Below are positions 1-9,552 of a DNA stretch of 64,000 nt, one piece after another (positions within the stretch are counted from its first letter, which is position 1; each line of letters begins with the position of its first letter). This DNA is from Bradyrhizobium sp. Ash2021 (GTDB lineage: Bacteria; Pseudomonadota; Alphaproteobacteria; Rhizobiales; Xanthobacteraceae). The stretch covers positions 62,001 through 126,000 of the forward strand of contig NZ_CP100604.1 in assembly GCF_031202265.1 (NCBI RefSeq), read 5' to 3'. The notes under the pieces are model-generated. The model was not told where the DNA came from. It did no database searches and worked only from the letters and a program-made list of their open reading frames with translations. The translations under genes and the position numbers were made by a program.

Positions 1-2
1 TC

Positions 3-2000
3 GACTTCCTGCCGCTGACCGTCGACTATCAGGAAAAGACCTACGCCGCGGGCCGCATTCCCGGCGGCTATTTCAAGCGCGAGGGACGTCCGACCGAAAA
101 GGAGACGCTGGTCTCCCGCCTGATCGACCGCCCGATCCGTCCGCTGTTCGTCGACGGCTGGCGCAACGAAACCCAGGTGATCGTCACCGTGCTGTCGCAC
201 GACATGGAAAACGATCCCGATATCGTCGCATTGGTCGCCGCCTCCGCGGCGCTGACGATTTCCGGCGCCCCCTTCAAGGGCCCGATCGGCGCTGCCCGCG
301 TCGGCTTCGCCAACGACGAATACGTGCTCAACCCGACGCTCGACGAAATGCTCGAGACCCAGCTTGATCTGGTCGTCGCCGGCACCGCCGACGCCGTGCT
401 GATGGTGGAATCGGAAGCCAAGGAGCTCAACGAAGACATCATGCTCGGCGCCGTGATGTTCGGCCACCGCCACTTCCAACCGGTGATCAAGGCGATCATC
501 GAACTGGCCGAGAAGGCCGCCAAGGAGCCGCGCGAAGTCAAGATCGTCGACGAAAGCGCGCTGGAAAAGGAAATCCTCGGCCTGATCGAGCAGGACCTGC
601 GCGCCGCCTACGCGATCCCGGTCAAGCAGGACCGCTATGCCGCGGTCGGCAAGGCCAAGGAAAAGGTGATGGCGCACTACTTCCCGGAAGGGCAGGAGCC
701 GAAATACGACAAGCTGCGCATCGCCGGCGTATTCAAGGAACTGGAAGCCAAGATCGTCCGCTGGAACATCCTCGATACCGGCAAGCGCATCGACGGCCGC
801 GATTCCAAGACCGTGCGCAACATCGTCGCCGAAGTCGGCGTGCTGCCGCGCGCCCACGGTTCGGCGCTGTTCACCCGCGGCGAAACCCAGGCGATGGTCG
901 TGACCACGCTCGGCACCGGTGAGGACGAGCAGTATATCGACGCGCTGTCGGGAACCTACAAAGAGACGTTCCTGCTGCACTACAACTTCCCTCCCTACTC
1001 GGTCGGTGAAACCGGACGTCTCGGCGGCACCAAGCGGCGTGAAATCGGCCACGGCAAGCTCGCCTGGCGCGCGATCCATCCCGTTCTGCCGCCGCACCAC
1101 GAATTCCCCTACACGGTGCGCGTGGTCTCGGAGATCACCGAATCGAACGGATCGTCGTCGATGGCTTCGGTCTGCGGCGCTTCGCTGGCGCTGATGGATG
1201 CCGGCGTTCCCCTGAAGCGGCCGACCGCGGGCATCGCGATGGGCCTGATCCTGGAAGGTTCGCGCTTTGCGGTTCTGTCCGACATTCTCGGCGACGAGGA
1301 TCATCTCGGCGACATGGACTTCAAGGTTGCCGGCACCGACCAGGGCATCACCTCGCTGCAGATGGACATCAAGATCGAGGGCATCACCGAGGAGATCATG
1401 AAGGTCGCCCTCGGCCAGGCCAAGGATGGGCGTATCCACATCCTCGGCGAAATGTCGAAGGCGCTGACCAATGCCCGCGCCGAGCTCGGCGAATACGCGC
1501 CGCGCATCGAGACCTTCAAGATCGCCACCGACAAGATCCGTGAAGTGATCGGCACCGGCGGCAAGGTGATCCGCGAGATCGTCGAGAAGACCGGCGCCAA
1601 GGTCAACATCGAGGACGACGGCACCGTCAAGGTCGCCTCCAACGACGGCGAGGCGATGAAGGCCGCGATCAAGTGGATCAAGTCGATCGCCTCCGATCCG
1701 GAGATCGGCCAGATCTACGAGGGCACCGTGGTCAAGGTGATGGAGTTCGGCGCCTTCGTGAACTTCTTCGGCGCCAAGGACGGCCTGGTCCACATCAGCC
1801 AGCTCGCATCCAGCCGCGTGCAGAAGACCTCCGACGTCGTCAAGGAAGGCGACAAGGTCAAGGTCAAGCTGCTCGGCTTCGACGATCGCGGCAAGACGCG
1901 GCTGTCGATGAAGGTGGTCGATCAGGCCACCGGCGAGGACCTCGAGGCCAAGCAGAAGGCCGCGGAAGCCTCGGCGCCGCGTGAAGCCGCCGGCGAGTAG
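3..2000 (+). CDS. pnp: Polyribonucleotide nucleotidyltransferase (PNPase), 5'-truncated by window edge
   Basis: Phosphorolytic 3'-to-5' exoribonuclease of the RNA degradosome. The frame is open from the first bases of the window, where it already reads family sequence ([26 protein letters not shown]), so the true start lies upstream and the GTG at 177 is internal. The second RNase PH core follows ([29 protein letters not shown]). The C-terminus carries a KH domain ([17 protein letters not shown]) and an S1 domain ([21 protein letters not shown]). The gene ends in a clear intrinsic terminator. Nothing is odd apart from the truncation. Confidence 0.97.
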   Translation, partial: DFLPLTVDYQEKTYAAGRIPGGYFKREGRPTEKETLVSRLIDRPIRPLFVDGWRNETQVIVTVLSHDMENDPDIVALVAASAALTISGAPFKGPIGAARVGFANDEYVLNPTLDEMLETQLDLVVAGTADAVLMVESEAKELNEDIMLGAVMFGHRHFQPVIKAIIELAEKAAKEPREVKIVDESALEKEILGLIEQDLRAAYAIPVKQDRYAAVGKAKEKVMAHYFPEGQEPKYDKLRIAGVFKELEAKIVRWNILDTGKRIDGRDSKTVRNIVAEVGVLPRAHGSALFTRGETQAMVVTTLGTGEDEQYIDALSGTYKETFLLHYNFPPYSVGETGRLGGTKRREIGHGKLAWRAIHPVLPPHHEFPYTVRVVSEITESNGSSSMASVCGASLALMDAGVPLKRPTAGIAMGLILEGSRFAVLSDILGDEDHLGDMDFKVAGTDQGITSLQMDIKIEGITEEIMKVALGQAKDGRIHILGEMSKALTNARAELGEYAPRIETFKIATDKIREVIGTGGKVIREIVEKTGAKVNIEDDGTVKVASNDGEAMKAAIKWIKSIASDPEIGQIYEGTVVKVMEFGAFVNFFGAKDGLVHISQLASSRVQKTSDVVKEGDKVKVKLLGFDDRGKTRLSMKVVDQATGEDLEAKQKAAEASAPREAAGE

Positions 2001-2026
2001 GTTTTCGCAAAGAGCCAGGAACAACG

Positions 2027-2057
2027 AAGGGCGGCCGAAAGGCCGCCCTTTTTGTTT
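2027..2057 (+). terminator. Intrinsic terminator of pnp
   Basis: A perfect 10-bp stem (AAGGGCGGCC / GGCCGCCCTT) with a GAAA tetraloop is followed by a T-rich run (TTTTTGTTT), 27 bases after the pnp stop codon. Confidence 0.92.
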
Positions 2058-2095
2058 GCCAACCCCAGGCCAGCTAGCGTTGCTCTATTCAAAGG

Positions 2096-2180
2096 CCGTC
2101 ATTGCGAGGAGCGAAGCGACGAAGCAATCCATTCTTCCTTTGTGGGTCTATGGATTGCTTCGCTTCGCTCGCAATGACGG
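2096..2180. repeat. REP-like palindromic repeat
   Basis: The ends CCGTCATTGCGAG and CTCGCAATGACGG are exact inverted copies. Inside lie inverted GAAGCAATCCAT / ATGGATTGCTTC arms around a short centre. I recognise this as a common intergenic repeat of Bradyrhizobium and relatives. Confidence 0.8.
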
Positions 2181-2281
2181 ATGTGCACGAGATGACGACC
2201 CCCTGACATATCGCGGAGGCTTTTTCTTTTTCCTCCCCGATCCTGTAGATGTCATCGCTCTCCAAAACGGGTGATCCCGCC

Positions 2282-2746
2282 ATGCCCACGCCAACCATCC
2301 GCCCCGCCCGCGCCGACGAATATGACGAGGTCGCCCGCGTCTGGATGAACAGCTGGGTTTCGACCGGGCTCGAAGACGCCAGCAATTTCCTGCTGGCGAA
2401 ACTGCGGGCGCGCGTGCCGCAGGAGATCGAGAAGGGCTGGAGCCTCTACGTCGCCGACGACAATGGCACGCTGGCGGCGATGCTGGCCTTGCATCTGGGC
2501 GACCGCTATCTCGACCAGCTCTTCGTCGCGCCGGAATATCAGGGCCAAAATCTCGGGCGGCAATTGCTGGCTTTCACGCGAAAACATCTGCCGGATGAAA
2601 TCTGGCTGCGCTGTGTGCGCGGAAACGAAAAGGCCTGGCGCTGGTACGAGCGCGAAGGCTTTGTGTTCGAGAAGGAACAGGTCGAGCCGATGACGGGATT
2701 TGTCATGAAATATTATCGATGGAAGAAAGAAGGAATCGCACCATGA
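2282..2746 (+). CDS. GNAT family N-acetyltransferase
   Basis: Predicted acetyl-CoA-dependent N-acetyltransferase of 154 residues. The acetyl-CoA motif is visible as LFVAPEYQGQNLGRQLL, followed by the typical C-terminal strand-turn WRWYEREGFVFEKEQ. I chose ATG 2282 (MPTPTIRPAR) because the GNAT fold begins there; an in-frame ATG at 2249 would add 11 unconserved residues. The stop overlaps the next start (ATGA, 2743-2746), so the downstream GST is probably translationally coupled. The substrate cannot be told from sequence. Confidence 0.85.
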   Translation: MPTPTIRPARADEYDEVARVWMNSWVSTGLEDASNFLLAKLRARVPQEIEKGWSLYVADDNGTLAAMLALHLGDRYLDQLFVAPEYQGQNLGRQLLAFTRKHLPDEIWLRCVRGNEKAWRWYEREGFVFEKEQVEPMTGFVMKYYRWKKEGIAP

Positions 2747-3339
2747 TGCAACTCTACTGGTCGCCCCGCTCCCGCTCGTTCTCTTCGCTGTGGTTGCTGG
2801 AAGAGACCGGGCAGCCCTATGAGGGCGTGCTGACCGACATCTCCACCGGCGCGCAGAAGAAGATCGAATATCTCGCGATCAATCCGATGGGCAAGGTGCC
2901 GGCGCTGAAAGATGGCGAGGCCACGCTGGCCGAAGCCGCCGCGATCGCCGCCTATGTCGCCGAACGCTATCCCGAAGCGAAGCTGGCACCAAAGCTCGGC
3001 GATCCGCTGCGCGCGAAGTATCTGTACTGGCTGTTCTTCGGCCCCGGCTGCATCGAGCCCGCGATGGTGCAGCTTGCCACCAAGATCGAGATGAACCCGG
3101 TCGCGGCCGGCTGGGGCGATGCGCAGCGGGTGATCGACGTGCTCGACGTGGCCTTGAGCAAGGGACCGTGGATCCTAGGCGAAAGCTTCTCGGCCGCCGA
3201 TATCGTGATTGGCTCGGGGCTGAATTTCGCGGTCCGGCTGTTCAAGATGATCCCGGCGCGGCCGTCGTTCGACGCCTATATCGCACGCTGCATGGCGCGG
3301 CCCGCGTTCCAGCGCGCGGAAAAGATCGCGGCGGGGTGA
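2743..3339 (+). CDS. Glutathione S-transferase family protein
   Basis: 198-residue GST-like protein. The N-terminal thioredoxin-fold domain has the serine-rich start SPRSRSFSSLWLLEETG and the cis-Pro turn NPMGKVPAL, followed by an all-helical domain with FSAADIVIGSGL. The usual glutathione-contacting ES pair after the cis-Pro reads EA (LAEAAAI), so glutathione binding may differ. Start ATG 2743 has an AAGAAGGAA ribosome-binding site and overlaps the GNAT stop. Substrate unknown. Confidence 0.88.
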   Translation: MMQLYWSPRSRSFSSLWLLEETGQPYEGVLTDISTGAQKKIEYLAINPMGKVPALKDGEATLAEAAAIAAYVAERYPEAKLAPKLGDPLRAKYLYWLFFGPGCIEPAMVQLATKIEMNPVAAGWGDAQRVIDVLDVALSKGPWILGESFSAADIVIGSGLNFAVRLFKMIPARPSFDAYIARCMARPAFQRAEKIAAG

Positions 3340-3402
3340 ATGGCCCAAAGACAAAATCGCGAAAACAACCCCATGCAAAGTAGGGTTGGTTCCCGGGGCG
3401 GG

Positions 3403-4578
3403 TCACACGACGACGCGGGGATCCACGTCCTGTGCATAGTCGACGCCGTCGATGCCAAATCCGAACAGGCGAAGGAACTGGCTCCTGTATTCTGGAAGGT
3501 CCGCCAATTCGCCGAGCGTTTCCGTGGAAAGGACAGGCCATCGTCGCGACACCTCCGCCTGGACTTCGGGCGAAAGCTCCCAGTCGTCGACTCGAATGCG
3601 CTGGGCCTCATCGACTTCGACGCCCGCGCCAAGGCGCGTGCGGAAAAGGCGATCGATCTGTTCGATGCATCCTTCGTGGAGCTGGAGCTGCTTCATGACC
3701 TTGAACAGCACCGTCCCATAAAGCGGAACCACCGGAATGGCTGAACTCGCCTGGGTGACCACGGCCTTCAGCGCCACCACGCGGGCAGCGTCCTGGCCGA
3801 GCCGGCCGCGGATTTCTTCTGCCTTGCGGTCGAGATCGACTTTGGCGCGACCCAGGGTGCCTTTCCAGTAGATAGGCCAGGTCAATTCGCTGCCGATATA
3901 GGTGTAGTTGAGCGTCCGGAAGCCCGGCGCCAGGACACCAGCGTCCGCGAGTTGGTCGATCCAGCGCTTCCAGTCATCGCCCCCCATCACCGCCACCGTG
4001 GCGGTCGCCTCATCCTCACTCGCCGGCGCAATGGTCGTCTCAAAGACCTCGCCGGTTTCAGTGTTGAGAGTCTTGATGTCGACGGGAGCGCCCAGTGGTT
4101 TGATCGCCGAGCGATAGGTCTTGCCGGTGTCCGGGTCTGTCCGGACCGGAGCGGCCATGCTGTAGATCAGCATGTCCAGCTGTCCGAACTTTTCGCGCAC
4201 ACAGTCGATGAAAGTCTTCTTCAAGTCGTTGGAGAAGGCGTCGCCCTCGAGCGTAAGGGGAGACCGTCCGATCCTCTCGGCCTCGAGTTCAAATGCGCGG
4301 TTGTTGTACCAGCCGGCGCTGCCCGTCCTGGTTGCCGAAGGCTCGCGCTCCAATGACACGCCGATGGTTTCTGCGCCTCCGGCGAAGGTCGCAACAATGC
4401 GGCTCGCGAGGCCATAACCGGTCGAACACCCTAGCACGGCGACACGCTTTGGACATTCCGCAATCGACCCCTGGCGAAGAACATAAGCGATTTGTTCGCG
4501 AACATTTTTGGCGCAGCCGACAGGATGTGCCGTCGTGCAGATAAAGCCTCGCACGCGCGGTTCGATAATCATGCCCAC
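3403..4578 (-). CDS. fabV: FabV-type enoyl-ACP reductase
   Basis: NADH-dependent trans-2-enoyl-ACP reductase, the last step of the fatty-acid elongation cycle. At 391 residues it matches the FabV family and is much longer than FabI. It shows the FabV nucleotide site GCSTGYGLASR (50-60), GDAFSN, and the catalytic Tyr-x8-Lys at Y237/K246 (IYWKGTLGRAK). It lies 77 bp downstream of fabB on the same strand. In Sinorhizobium, as I recall, this slot after irr-fabA-fabB holds fabI1, so a non-homologous isozyme appears to have replaced it. FabV enzymes are known to be triclosan-refractory. Confidence 0.95.
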   Translation of the reverse strand: MGMIIEPRVRGFICTTAHPVGCAKNVREQIAYVLRQGSIAECPKRVAVLGCSTGYGLASRIVATFAGGAETIGVSLEREPSATRTGSAGWYNNRAFELEAERIGRSPLTLEGDAFSNDLKKTFIDCVREKFGQLDMLIYSMAAPVRTDPDTGKTYRSAIKPLGAPVDIKTLNTETGEVFETTIAPASEDEATATVAVMGGDDWKRWIDQLADAGVLAPGFRTLNYTYIGSELTWPIYWKGTLGRAKVDLDRKAEEIRGRLGQDAARVVALKAVVTQASSAIPVVPLYGTVLFKVMKQLQLHEGCIEQIDRLFRTRLGAGVEVDEAQRIRVDDWELSPEVQAEVSRRWPVLSTETLGELADLPEYRSQFLRLFGFGIDGVDYAQDVDPRVVV

Positions 4579-4655
4579 CCCGGTTCAGATCGCTGCAAAG
4601 AGCCCACCCGCAGCCCGCCCACCTCTTGCCGCGAGCGAGGAGAAGAAAAACGACG

Positions 4656-5879
4656 TCACGCATCCATCCGCTTGAACACCAGCGTGGCGTTGGTGCCGCC
4701 GAAGCCGAAGGAATTCGACAGCACGGTGCCGAGCTTGGCATTGTCGATGCGCTTGCGCACGATCGGCATGTCGGCAAACACCGGATCGAGTTCGCTGATG
4801 TTGGCGCTCTCGCAGACAAAGCCGTTGTTCATCATCAAAAGCGAATAGATCGCTTCCTGCACGCCGGTGGCGCCCAGCGAATGGCCGGTCAGTGCCTTGG
4901 TCGCCGATATCGGCGGACATTTGTCGCCGGTCCCGAACACTTTCCGGATCGCCTCGATTTCCGGCGGATCGCCGGCGGGCGTCGAGGTCGCGTGCGGGTT
5001 GATGTAATCGATCTTGGTATCGACGGTGGCCATCGCCATGCGCATGCAGCGCTCGGCGCCCTCACCCGAGGGTGCTACCATGTCGTAACCGTCGGAGGTC
5101 GCGCCATAGCCGACCACTTCGCCGTAAATGCGCGCGCCGCGCGCCTTGGCGTGCTCGAGCTCTTCCAGCACGACCACGCCCGCGCCGCCGGCGATCACAA
5201 AGCCGTCGCGGCTGACGTCGTAGGGGCGCGAGGCGGTCGCCGGCGTCGCGTTGTATTTCGAGGACATCGCGCCCATGGCGTCGAACAGCACCGACAACGA
5301 CCAGTCGAGCTCCTCGCAGCCGCCGGCGAAGATGACGTCCTGCTTGCCGATCTGGATCGTCTCATAGGCATTGCCGATGCAATGGTTCGAGGTCGCGCAG
5401 GCCGACGAGATCGAATAGTTCACGCCCTTGATCTTGAACCAGGTGGCGAGCGTGGCGGATGCCGTCGACGACATCGCCTTCGGCACCGCGAACGGTCCGA
5501 CCCGCTTCGGTCCCTTGGAGCGCGTGACGTCGGCGGCTTCGACGATGGTGCGCGCGGACGGTCCGCCCGAGCCCATGATGATGCCGGTGCGGACGTTGGA
5601 AACTTCCGCAGGCTCCAGACCGGAATCCTGGATCGCCTGCTCCATCGCGATGTGATTCCAAGCCGCGCCCTCGCCGAGGAACCGCATCGCGCGCCGGTCG
5701 ATCACGTCAGCCGGATTGAGCGTCGGCGCGCCCTGCACCTGCGAACGGAAGCCGAGCTCGGCGTATTTTTCCGCGCGGGTAATCCCTGACTTCGCCTCGT
5801 GAAGGCTCGCCAGCACTTCCTGGGTGTTATTTCCGATGGACGAGACAATACCCATCCCCGTGATGACAACCCGCCTCAT
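4656..5879 (-). CDS. fabB: Beta-ketoacyl-ACP synthase I (FabB)
   Basis: Condensing enzyme of fatty-acid elongation, needed with FabA for unsaturated fatty acids. At 407 residues it has the Cys-His-His triad of the family: C161 in [11 protein letters not shown]296 in [11 protein letters not shown] and H333 in TGHSLGATG. Its partner fabA lies immediately upstream on the same strand with a 55-bp gap, so fabA-fabB-fabV read as one operon. Confidence 0.96.
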   Translation of the reverse strand: MRRVVITGMGIVSSIGNNTQEVLASLHEAKSGITRAEKYAELGFRSQVQGAPTLNPADVIDRRAMRFLGEGAAWNHIAMEQAIQDSGLEPAEVSNVRTGIIMGSGGPSARTIVEAADVTRSKGPKRVGPFAVPKAMSSTASATLATWFKIKGVNYSISSACATSNHCIGNAYETIQIGKQDVIFAGGCEELDWSLSVLFDAMGAMSSKYNATPATASRPYDVSRDGFVIAGGAGVVVLEELEHAKARGARIYGEVVGYGATSDGYDMVAPSGEGAERCMRMAMATVDTKIDYINPHATSTPAGDPPEIEAIRKVFGTGDKCPPISATKALTGHSLGATGVQEAIYSLLMMNNGFVCESANISELDPVFADMPIVRKRIDNAKLGTVLSNSFGFGGTNATLVFKRMDA

Positions 5880-5934
5880 GATCGCCTCGCCCTGCCGTTA
5901 TGTTTTAGTGTGTATTTTGGCGTGATGGTCTTGC

Positions 5935-6456
5935 TCAAGCCGGGGTGGTGCCCTGCTTCAAGAGCCCAACCCTCAGGTCCTTCGCGCGATAGATAATCTC
6001 ACCATCGGCCGAAAGCCAGCCGTCGGCGATGCCTAGCCAGAGCTTTAGGCGCATCACGCGCTTGATATCGATGTTGTACACAATCTTGCGGACGTTCGGC
6101 ATCACCTGGCCGGCAAGCTTCAGCTCGCCGAGGCCCAGGGCCCGGCCGCGCCCCTCACCGCCGGTCCAGCCGAGATAAAAGCCGACCATCTGCCAGAGCG
6201 CGTCGAGGCCGAGGCAGCCCGGCATGACTGGATCGTTCTTGAAATGGCAGCCGAAGAACCAGAGATCCGGGTTCACGTCGAGTTCGGCCCGAACGATGCC
6301 CTTGCCGTATTCCCCGCCGGTTTCGGAAATTTCGCTGATGCGATCGAACATCAGCATCGGCGGCAGTGGCAACTGGGCGTTGCCGGGGCCAAACAGCTCG
6401 CCGCGGCCGCACGCCAGCAAATCCTCATATTCATAACCACCGCGCCGATTCAGCAT
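5935..6456 (-). CDS. fabA: 3-hydroxydecanoyl-ACP dehydratase/isomerase (FabA)
   Basis: Dehydrates 3-hydroxydecanoyl-ACP and isomerises the trans-2 to the cis-3 intermediate, the entry to unsaturated fatty acids. The active-site pair is H71 in FFGCHFKND and D85 in [10 protein letters not shown] chose the ATG at 6456 ([14 protein letters not shown]), which gives 173 residues, the usual FabA length, with a GAGAGG ribosome-binding site 7-8 bases upstream. The frame is open 63 bases further but without family similarity. It is divergent from irr. Confidence 0.95.
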   Translation of the reverse strand: MLNRRGGYEYEDLLACGRGELFGPGNAQLPLPPMLMFDRISEISETGGEYGKGIVRAELDVNPDLWFFGCHFKNDPVMPGCLGLDALWQMVGFYLGWTGGEGRGRALGLGELKLAGQVMPNVRKIVYNIDIKRVMRLKLWLGIADGWLSADGEIIYRAKDLRVGLLKQGTTPA

Positions 6457-6710
6457 CGTCTTCAGCCTCTCTAGATGTCCCGATGGAGCGCTTTCGAGCG
6501 AACCGGACCTGTTTCCCACGGGAAGACCGCTTCCCGCAAATTGGCGCTACTTAGGGTGCTCTCGGCTATGGCCTCTGCCGAAATCGCATATGTGGTCCGC
6601 GCGCTCTGTAACATAGGCCTCCGCAGCCAGCAAAGCAGCGGAACGGGCTAAATCGCCGCGTCCCACCGGGTTCCTCCTTAACCCTTGGGCCGGTTCTAGT
6701 TGCGAAAAAC

Positions 6711-6739
6711 TTGCATCTAACTGGCTTCCTTTCTATATT
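6711..6739 (+). promoter_or_regulatory. Sigma70-type promoter of irr
   Basis: TTGCAT (6711-6716) and TATATT (6734-6739) are separated by exactly 17 bases. Transcription would start near 6746, which makes an ATG at 6748 almost leaderless and favours the start at 6787. The rest of the 330-bp fabA-irr gap (6457-6786) shows no other feature I can name. Confidence 0.6.
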
Positions 6740-6786
6740 CGGCAAGAATGTTGCCCAAATTAGCGCGTGCGGTACCCAAAGTAGAT

Positions 6787-7278
6787 ATGACGAACCAAAT
6801 CACGGTTTTGAGCGATGACGCCGTCGATCCGGCAACCCGCAGTGCCGCACATCAGCCGGCGCTGACCGGCTGTCCCTGGCACGACGTCAACGAAATGCTG
6901 CAGGCCGCCGGCCTGCGGCCGACCCGTCAGCGCATGGCGCTGGGCTGGCTGCTATTCGGCAAGGGCGCGCGGCATCTGACGGCGGAAATGCTCTACGAGG
7001 AAGCAACCCTGGCCAAGGTTCCGGTGTCGCTCGCCACCGTCTACAACACCCTCAACCAGCTCACCGATGCCGGCCTGCTGCGTCAGGTCAGCGTCGACGG
7101 CACCAAGACCTATTTCGACACCAACGTCACCGCGCATCACCACTTCTATCTCGAGAACAATCACGAGCTGGTCGACATTCCGGATCCGCACCTCGTGCTG
7201 TCGAAGATGCCGGAAGTGCCTGAAGGCTACGAGATCGCCCGCGTCGACATGGTCGTGCGGCTGCGCAGGAAGCGCTGA
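6787..7278 (+). CDS. irr: Irr, heme-responsive Fur-family iron regulator
   Basis: Global regulator of iron and heme metabolism in rhizobia; in Bradyrhizobium japonicum it is degraded when heme binds. From the ATG at 6787 the protein is 163 residues. That puts the heme regulatory Cys-Pro at C29-P30 (TGCPWHD) and the HHH motif at 117-119, the numbering I recall for the B. japonicum protein, so I prefer this start over 6748. The winged-helix segment VSLATVYNTLNQLTDAGL is typical of Fur proteins. It is divergent from fabA-fabB-fabV, an arrangement seen in other rhizobia. Confidence 0.96.
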   Translation: MTNQITVLSDDAVDPATRSAAHQPALTGCPWHDVNEMLQAAGLRPTRQRMALGWLLFGKGARHLTAEMLYEEATLAKVPVSLATVYNTLNQLTDAGLLRQVSVDGTKTYFDTNVTAHHHFYLENNHELVDIPDPHLVLSKMPEVPEGYEIARVDMVVRLRRKR

Positions 7279-7282
7279 GCCT

Positions 7283-7425
7283 CGTCGCCCCTGCGAAAGC
7301 AGGGGCCCATAACCACAGATGTTTGTTGTTTAGCGAAGGCGTCTGCTGTCGCGCCTCATCGATGAATCGCGCGGTATGGGTCCCGGCGCCTGATGCGCAA
7401 TTGCGCATATGGGCCGGGACGACGG
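7283..7425. repeat. Dispersed intergenic repeat after irr
   Basis: It begins with the hairpin CCCCTGCGAAAGCAGGGG (7289-7306) right after the irr stop, which might also terminate irr. It ends with an inverted GGTCCCGGC / GCCGGGAC pair around TGATGCGCAATTGCGCATA. The ends (CGTCGCCCC, GGGACGACG) are roughly inverted. I recognise such elements from Bradyrhizobium intergenic regions. Confidence 0.6.
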
Positions 7426-7430
7426 CATAC

Positions 7431-7961
7431 TCACTCCACCTTCTCATCGGCGTAAACGCCCCACAGCCGCTGCTGCTCGATCCAGCCGTCAAAGCCATCG
7501 CCGGTGACGCGGCACCAGCCGGCCGCGCATTTCTTGACCTGGGCCACGACGCCGGCCTGCAGGCGCGCGGCAACCGCGCTGCCCGGATCGGCACGAGCGT
7601 AGAGCGGCGCGAGTTCGTCCTTGGTCTTCATGGTGACGACCGCAGTGCGGCGGCCCGACAGCAGCGAATGATAGACCCAGCCTTCGGCGCCTTCGGAATC
7701 GCGCACCCGGCGCCAGTTTTCGAACTCGGCGGTGATTTCGACCGGAAGGCCCGAGCGGGTGTAGACCCAGGCGACGTCATTGTCCTTGGTCGGGCCGGCC
7801 CTGACATTCACATGATCGGATTTGAGGCTGACGTAACGCGGCACCGGCAGGCCGCTGGTGGTGACGGCCGAATCCTTGGCCGAAAATCCCGTGCTGACGG
7901 ACGCGCCAAGCCAGCACCCCGCCAGCACCGCGACCAAACAGAAACGCCCCAACGCCATCAA
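7431..7961 (-). CDS. Exported protein with two SH3-like domains
   Basis: 176 residues. An N-terminal signal peptide (MMALGRFCLVAVLAGCWLG, cleavage near residues 20-27) is followed by a bacterial SH3 domain at about 43-105 (VNVRAGPTKDNDVAWVY, GWVYHSLL) and a second, weaker one at about 115-170 (APLYARADPGS, GWIEQQRLWGVY). Periplasmic SH3 domains of this kind usually bind peptidoglycan. Two cysteines (CAAGWC) in the second domain could form a disulfide. ATG codons for residues 1 and 2 are both possible starts. Confidence 0.8.
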   Translation of the reverse strand: MMALGRFCLVAVLAGCWLGASVSTGFSAKDSAVTTSGLPVPRYVSLKSDHVNVRAGPTKDNDVAWVYTRSGLPVEITAEFENWRRVRDSEGAEGWVYHSLLSGRRTAVVTMKTKDELAPLYARADPGSAVAARLQAGVVAQVKKCAAGWCRVTGDGFDGWIEQQRLWGVYADEKVE

Positions 7962-8362
7962 CCCGTCTCCTGCCGAGAAACCCTCAACCCGTATTCTTCG
8001 GGTTGAACCCGCCTGCTAACGCCTAAAACCCCAGACCCCTGCGTCCGTCCCGGTCGCACCCCGGCATCCCATTTCCGGGGGTTCTTGTCTTGGCCCGGCC
8101 TTCTGCTAGAGAGAGCGGAACGGTTGAGACCCAGAACGGCCGAATTTTTCCCCGAACTTTCTCTCGAACCCTGTCTCGAAGTTTTTCCTGGAACCCAAGA
8201 AAACGCCAAGACGACGACCGAGAAAACGACCGAGGAAGCCACCCACGTAGAGACCTGGACGCGCGACAATCGCAGTGTCGAACAACCGGGTTAATGAGGT
8301 CTGAACGGCGCGGCCTTTGACGAGCTAAAGCCTGGCACGCCGGAGCTTCATGAGAGCAGAAC
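7962..8362. other. 401-bp gap between divergent genes
   Basis: No convincing gene. The one visible structure is a small hairpin CAACCCG-TATTCTT-CGGGTTG near 7985-8006. Short open frames exist on both strands but have no recognisable sequence. The region must contain the promoters of the SH3 protein and the dehydrogenase; I could not single out either one. Confidence 0.4.
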
Positions 8363-9364
8363 ATGTCGGTTAAGAAAAAGCCTCTCGTCGTCGTCACCCG
8401 CAAGCTGCCGGACTCGATCGAGACCCGGATGCGTGAGCTGTTCGACGCCACGCTCAATCTCGACGATACGCCGATGACGCCGGAGCAGATCGCGCAAGCG
8501 GTTTGCAGCGCCGACGTGCTGGTGCCGACCGTCACCGACGAGATCACCGAAGAGATTCTCAAAGCGCCCGACTGCAAGATCAAAATGATCGCCAATTTCG
8601 GCAACGGCGTCGACAATATCGACGTTACCGCGGCGCATGCGCGCGGCATCACCGTGACCAACACGCCGAAGGTGTTGACCGAAGACACCGCCGACATGAC
8701 CATGGCGCTGATCCTTGCGGTGCCGCGGCGATTGATCGAAGGCGCTACGATCCTGACCGAGGGCAAGAACTGGCCCGGCTGGTCGCCGACCTGGATGCTC
8801 GGCCATCGCATCGGCGGCAAGCGCCTCGGCATCGTCGGCATGGGCCGCATCGGCCAGGCGGTGGCGCGCCGGGCGCATGCGTTCGGCCTGCAGATCCACT
8901 ATCACAACCGCCGTCCCGTAGCGCCGCGCATCGCCGAAGAACTCGGCGCGACCTATTGGGAAAGCCTCGACCAGATGCTGGCGCGGATGGACATCATCTC
9001 GGTGAACTGCCCGCACACGCCGGCGACGTTCCATCTATTGTCGGCACGGCGGCTGAAACTGATCCGGAAAGAGGCCTATATCGTCAACACAGCGCGCGGC
9101 GAAGTGATCGACGAAGACACATTGATCAAGCTGATCGAAGCCGGCGAGATCGGCGGCGCCGCCCTCGACGTGTACGAGAACGAGCCCGCGATCAGTCCGA
9201 AACTGGTGCGGCTGGCGCGTGCCGGCAAGGTGGTGCTGCTGCCGCATATGGGCTCGGCCACCATCGAAGGCCGCGTCGAGATGGGCGAGAAGGTGATCAT
9301 CAATATCCGCACCTTCCTCGACAATCACAAGCCGCCGGATCGCGTGCTGCCCAGCATGCTGTGA
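8363..9364 (+). CDS. D-2-hydroxyacid dehydrogenase (glyoxylate/hydroxypyruvate reductase type)
   Basis: NAD(P)-dependent reduction of a 2-oxoacid, most like glyoxylate/hydroxypyruvate reductases. It has 333 residues. The Rossmann motif is GIVGMGRIG (G159, G161, G164). The catalytic set is R245 (NTARGEVIDE), E274 (ALDVYENEP) and H295 (LLPHMGSAT). The MSVKKKPLVVVTRKLP start is typical for the group. It is monocistronic by position. The exact substrate is inferred from family resemblance only. Confidence 0.9.
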   Translation: MSVKKKPLVVVTRKLPDSIETRMRELFDATLNLDDTPMTPEQIAQAVCSADVLVPTVTDEITEEILKAPDCKIKMIANFGNGVDNIDVTAAHARGITVTNTPKVLTEDTADMTMALILAVPRRLIEGATILTEGKNWPGWSPTWMLGHRIGGKRLGIVGMGRIGQAVARRAHAFGLQIHYHNRRPVAPRIAEELGATYWESLDQMLARMDIISVNCPHTPATFHLLSARRLKLIRKEAYIVNTARGEVIDEDTLIKLIEAGEIGGAALDVYENEPAISPKLVRLARAGKVVLLPHMGSATIEGRVEMGEKVIINIRTFLDNHKPPDRVLPSML

Positions 9365-9383
9365 GCCTTCGATCGGTGTTTAC

Positions 9384-9550
9384 GTGTCCCGGACGCGGTG
9401 CAGCGTTCTTCACGCTGCGCCGCAGAGCCGGGACCCACGCGCGAGTCGATAGGGATGGACCCCGGATCAGCAGCGCATCACGCCGCAAGACATAGCGCGT
9501 CGAAGACGCGCGTGAACGCGCTGATGGCGCCGCGCAGCATCCGGGGCACG
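9384..9550. repeat. Dispersed ~160-bp repeat, copy 1
   Basis: It starts GTGTCCCGGACGCGGTGCAGCG and ends CATCCGGGGCACG; inside is GCGTCGAAGACGCGCGTGAACGCGCTG. A second copy in opposite orientation lies at 34190-34340. Both fill gaps between genes. Confidence 0.75.
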
Positions 9551-9552
9551 CC

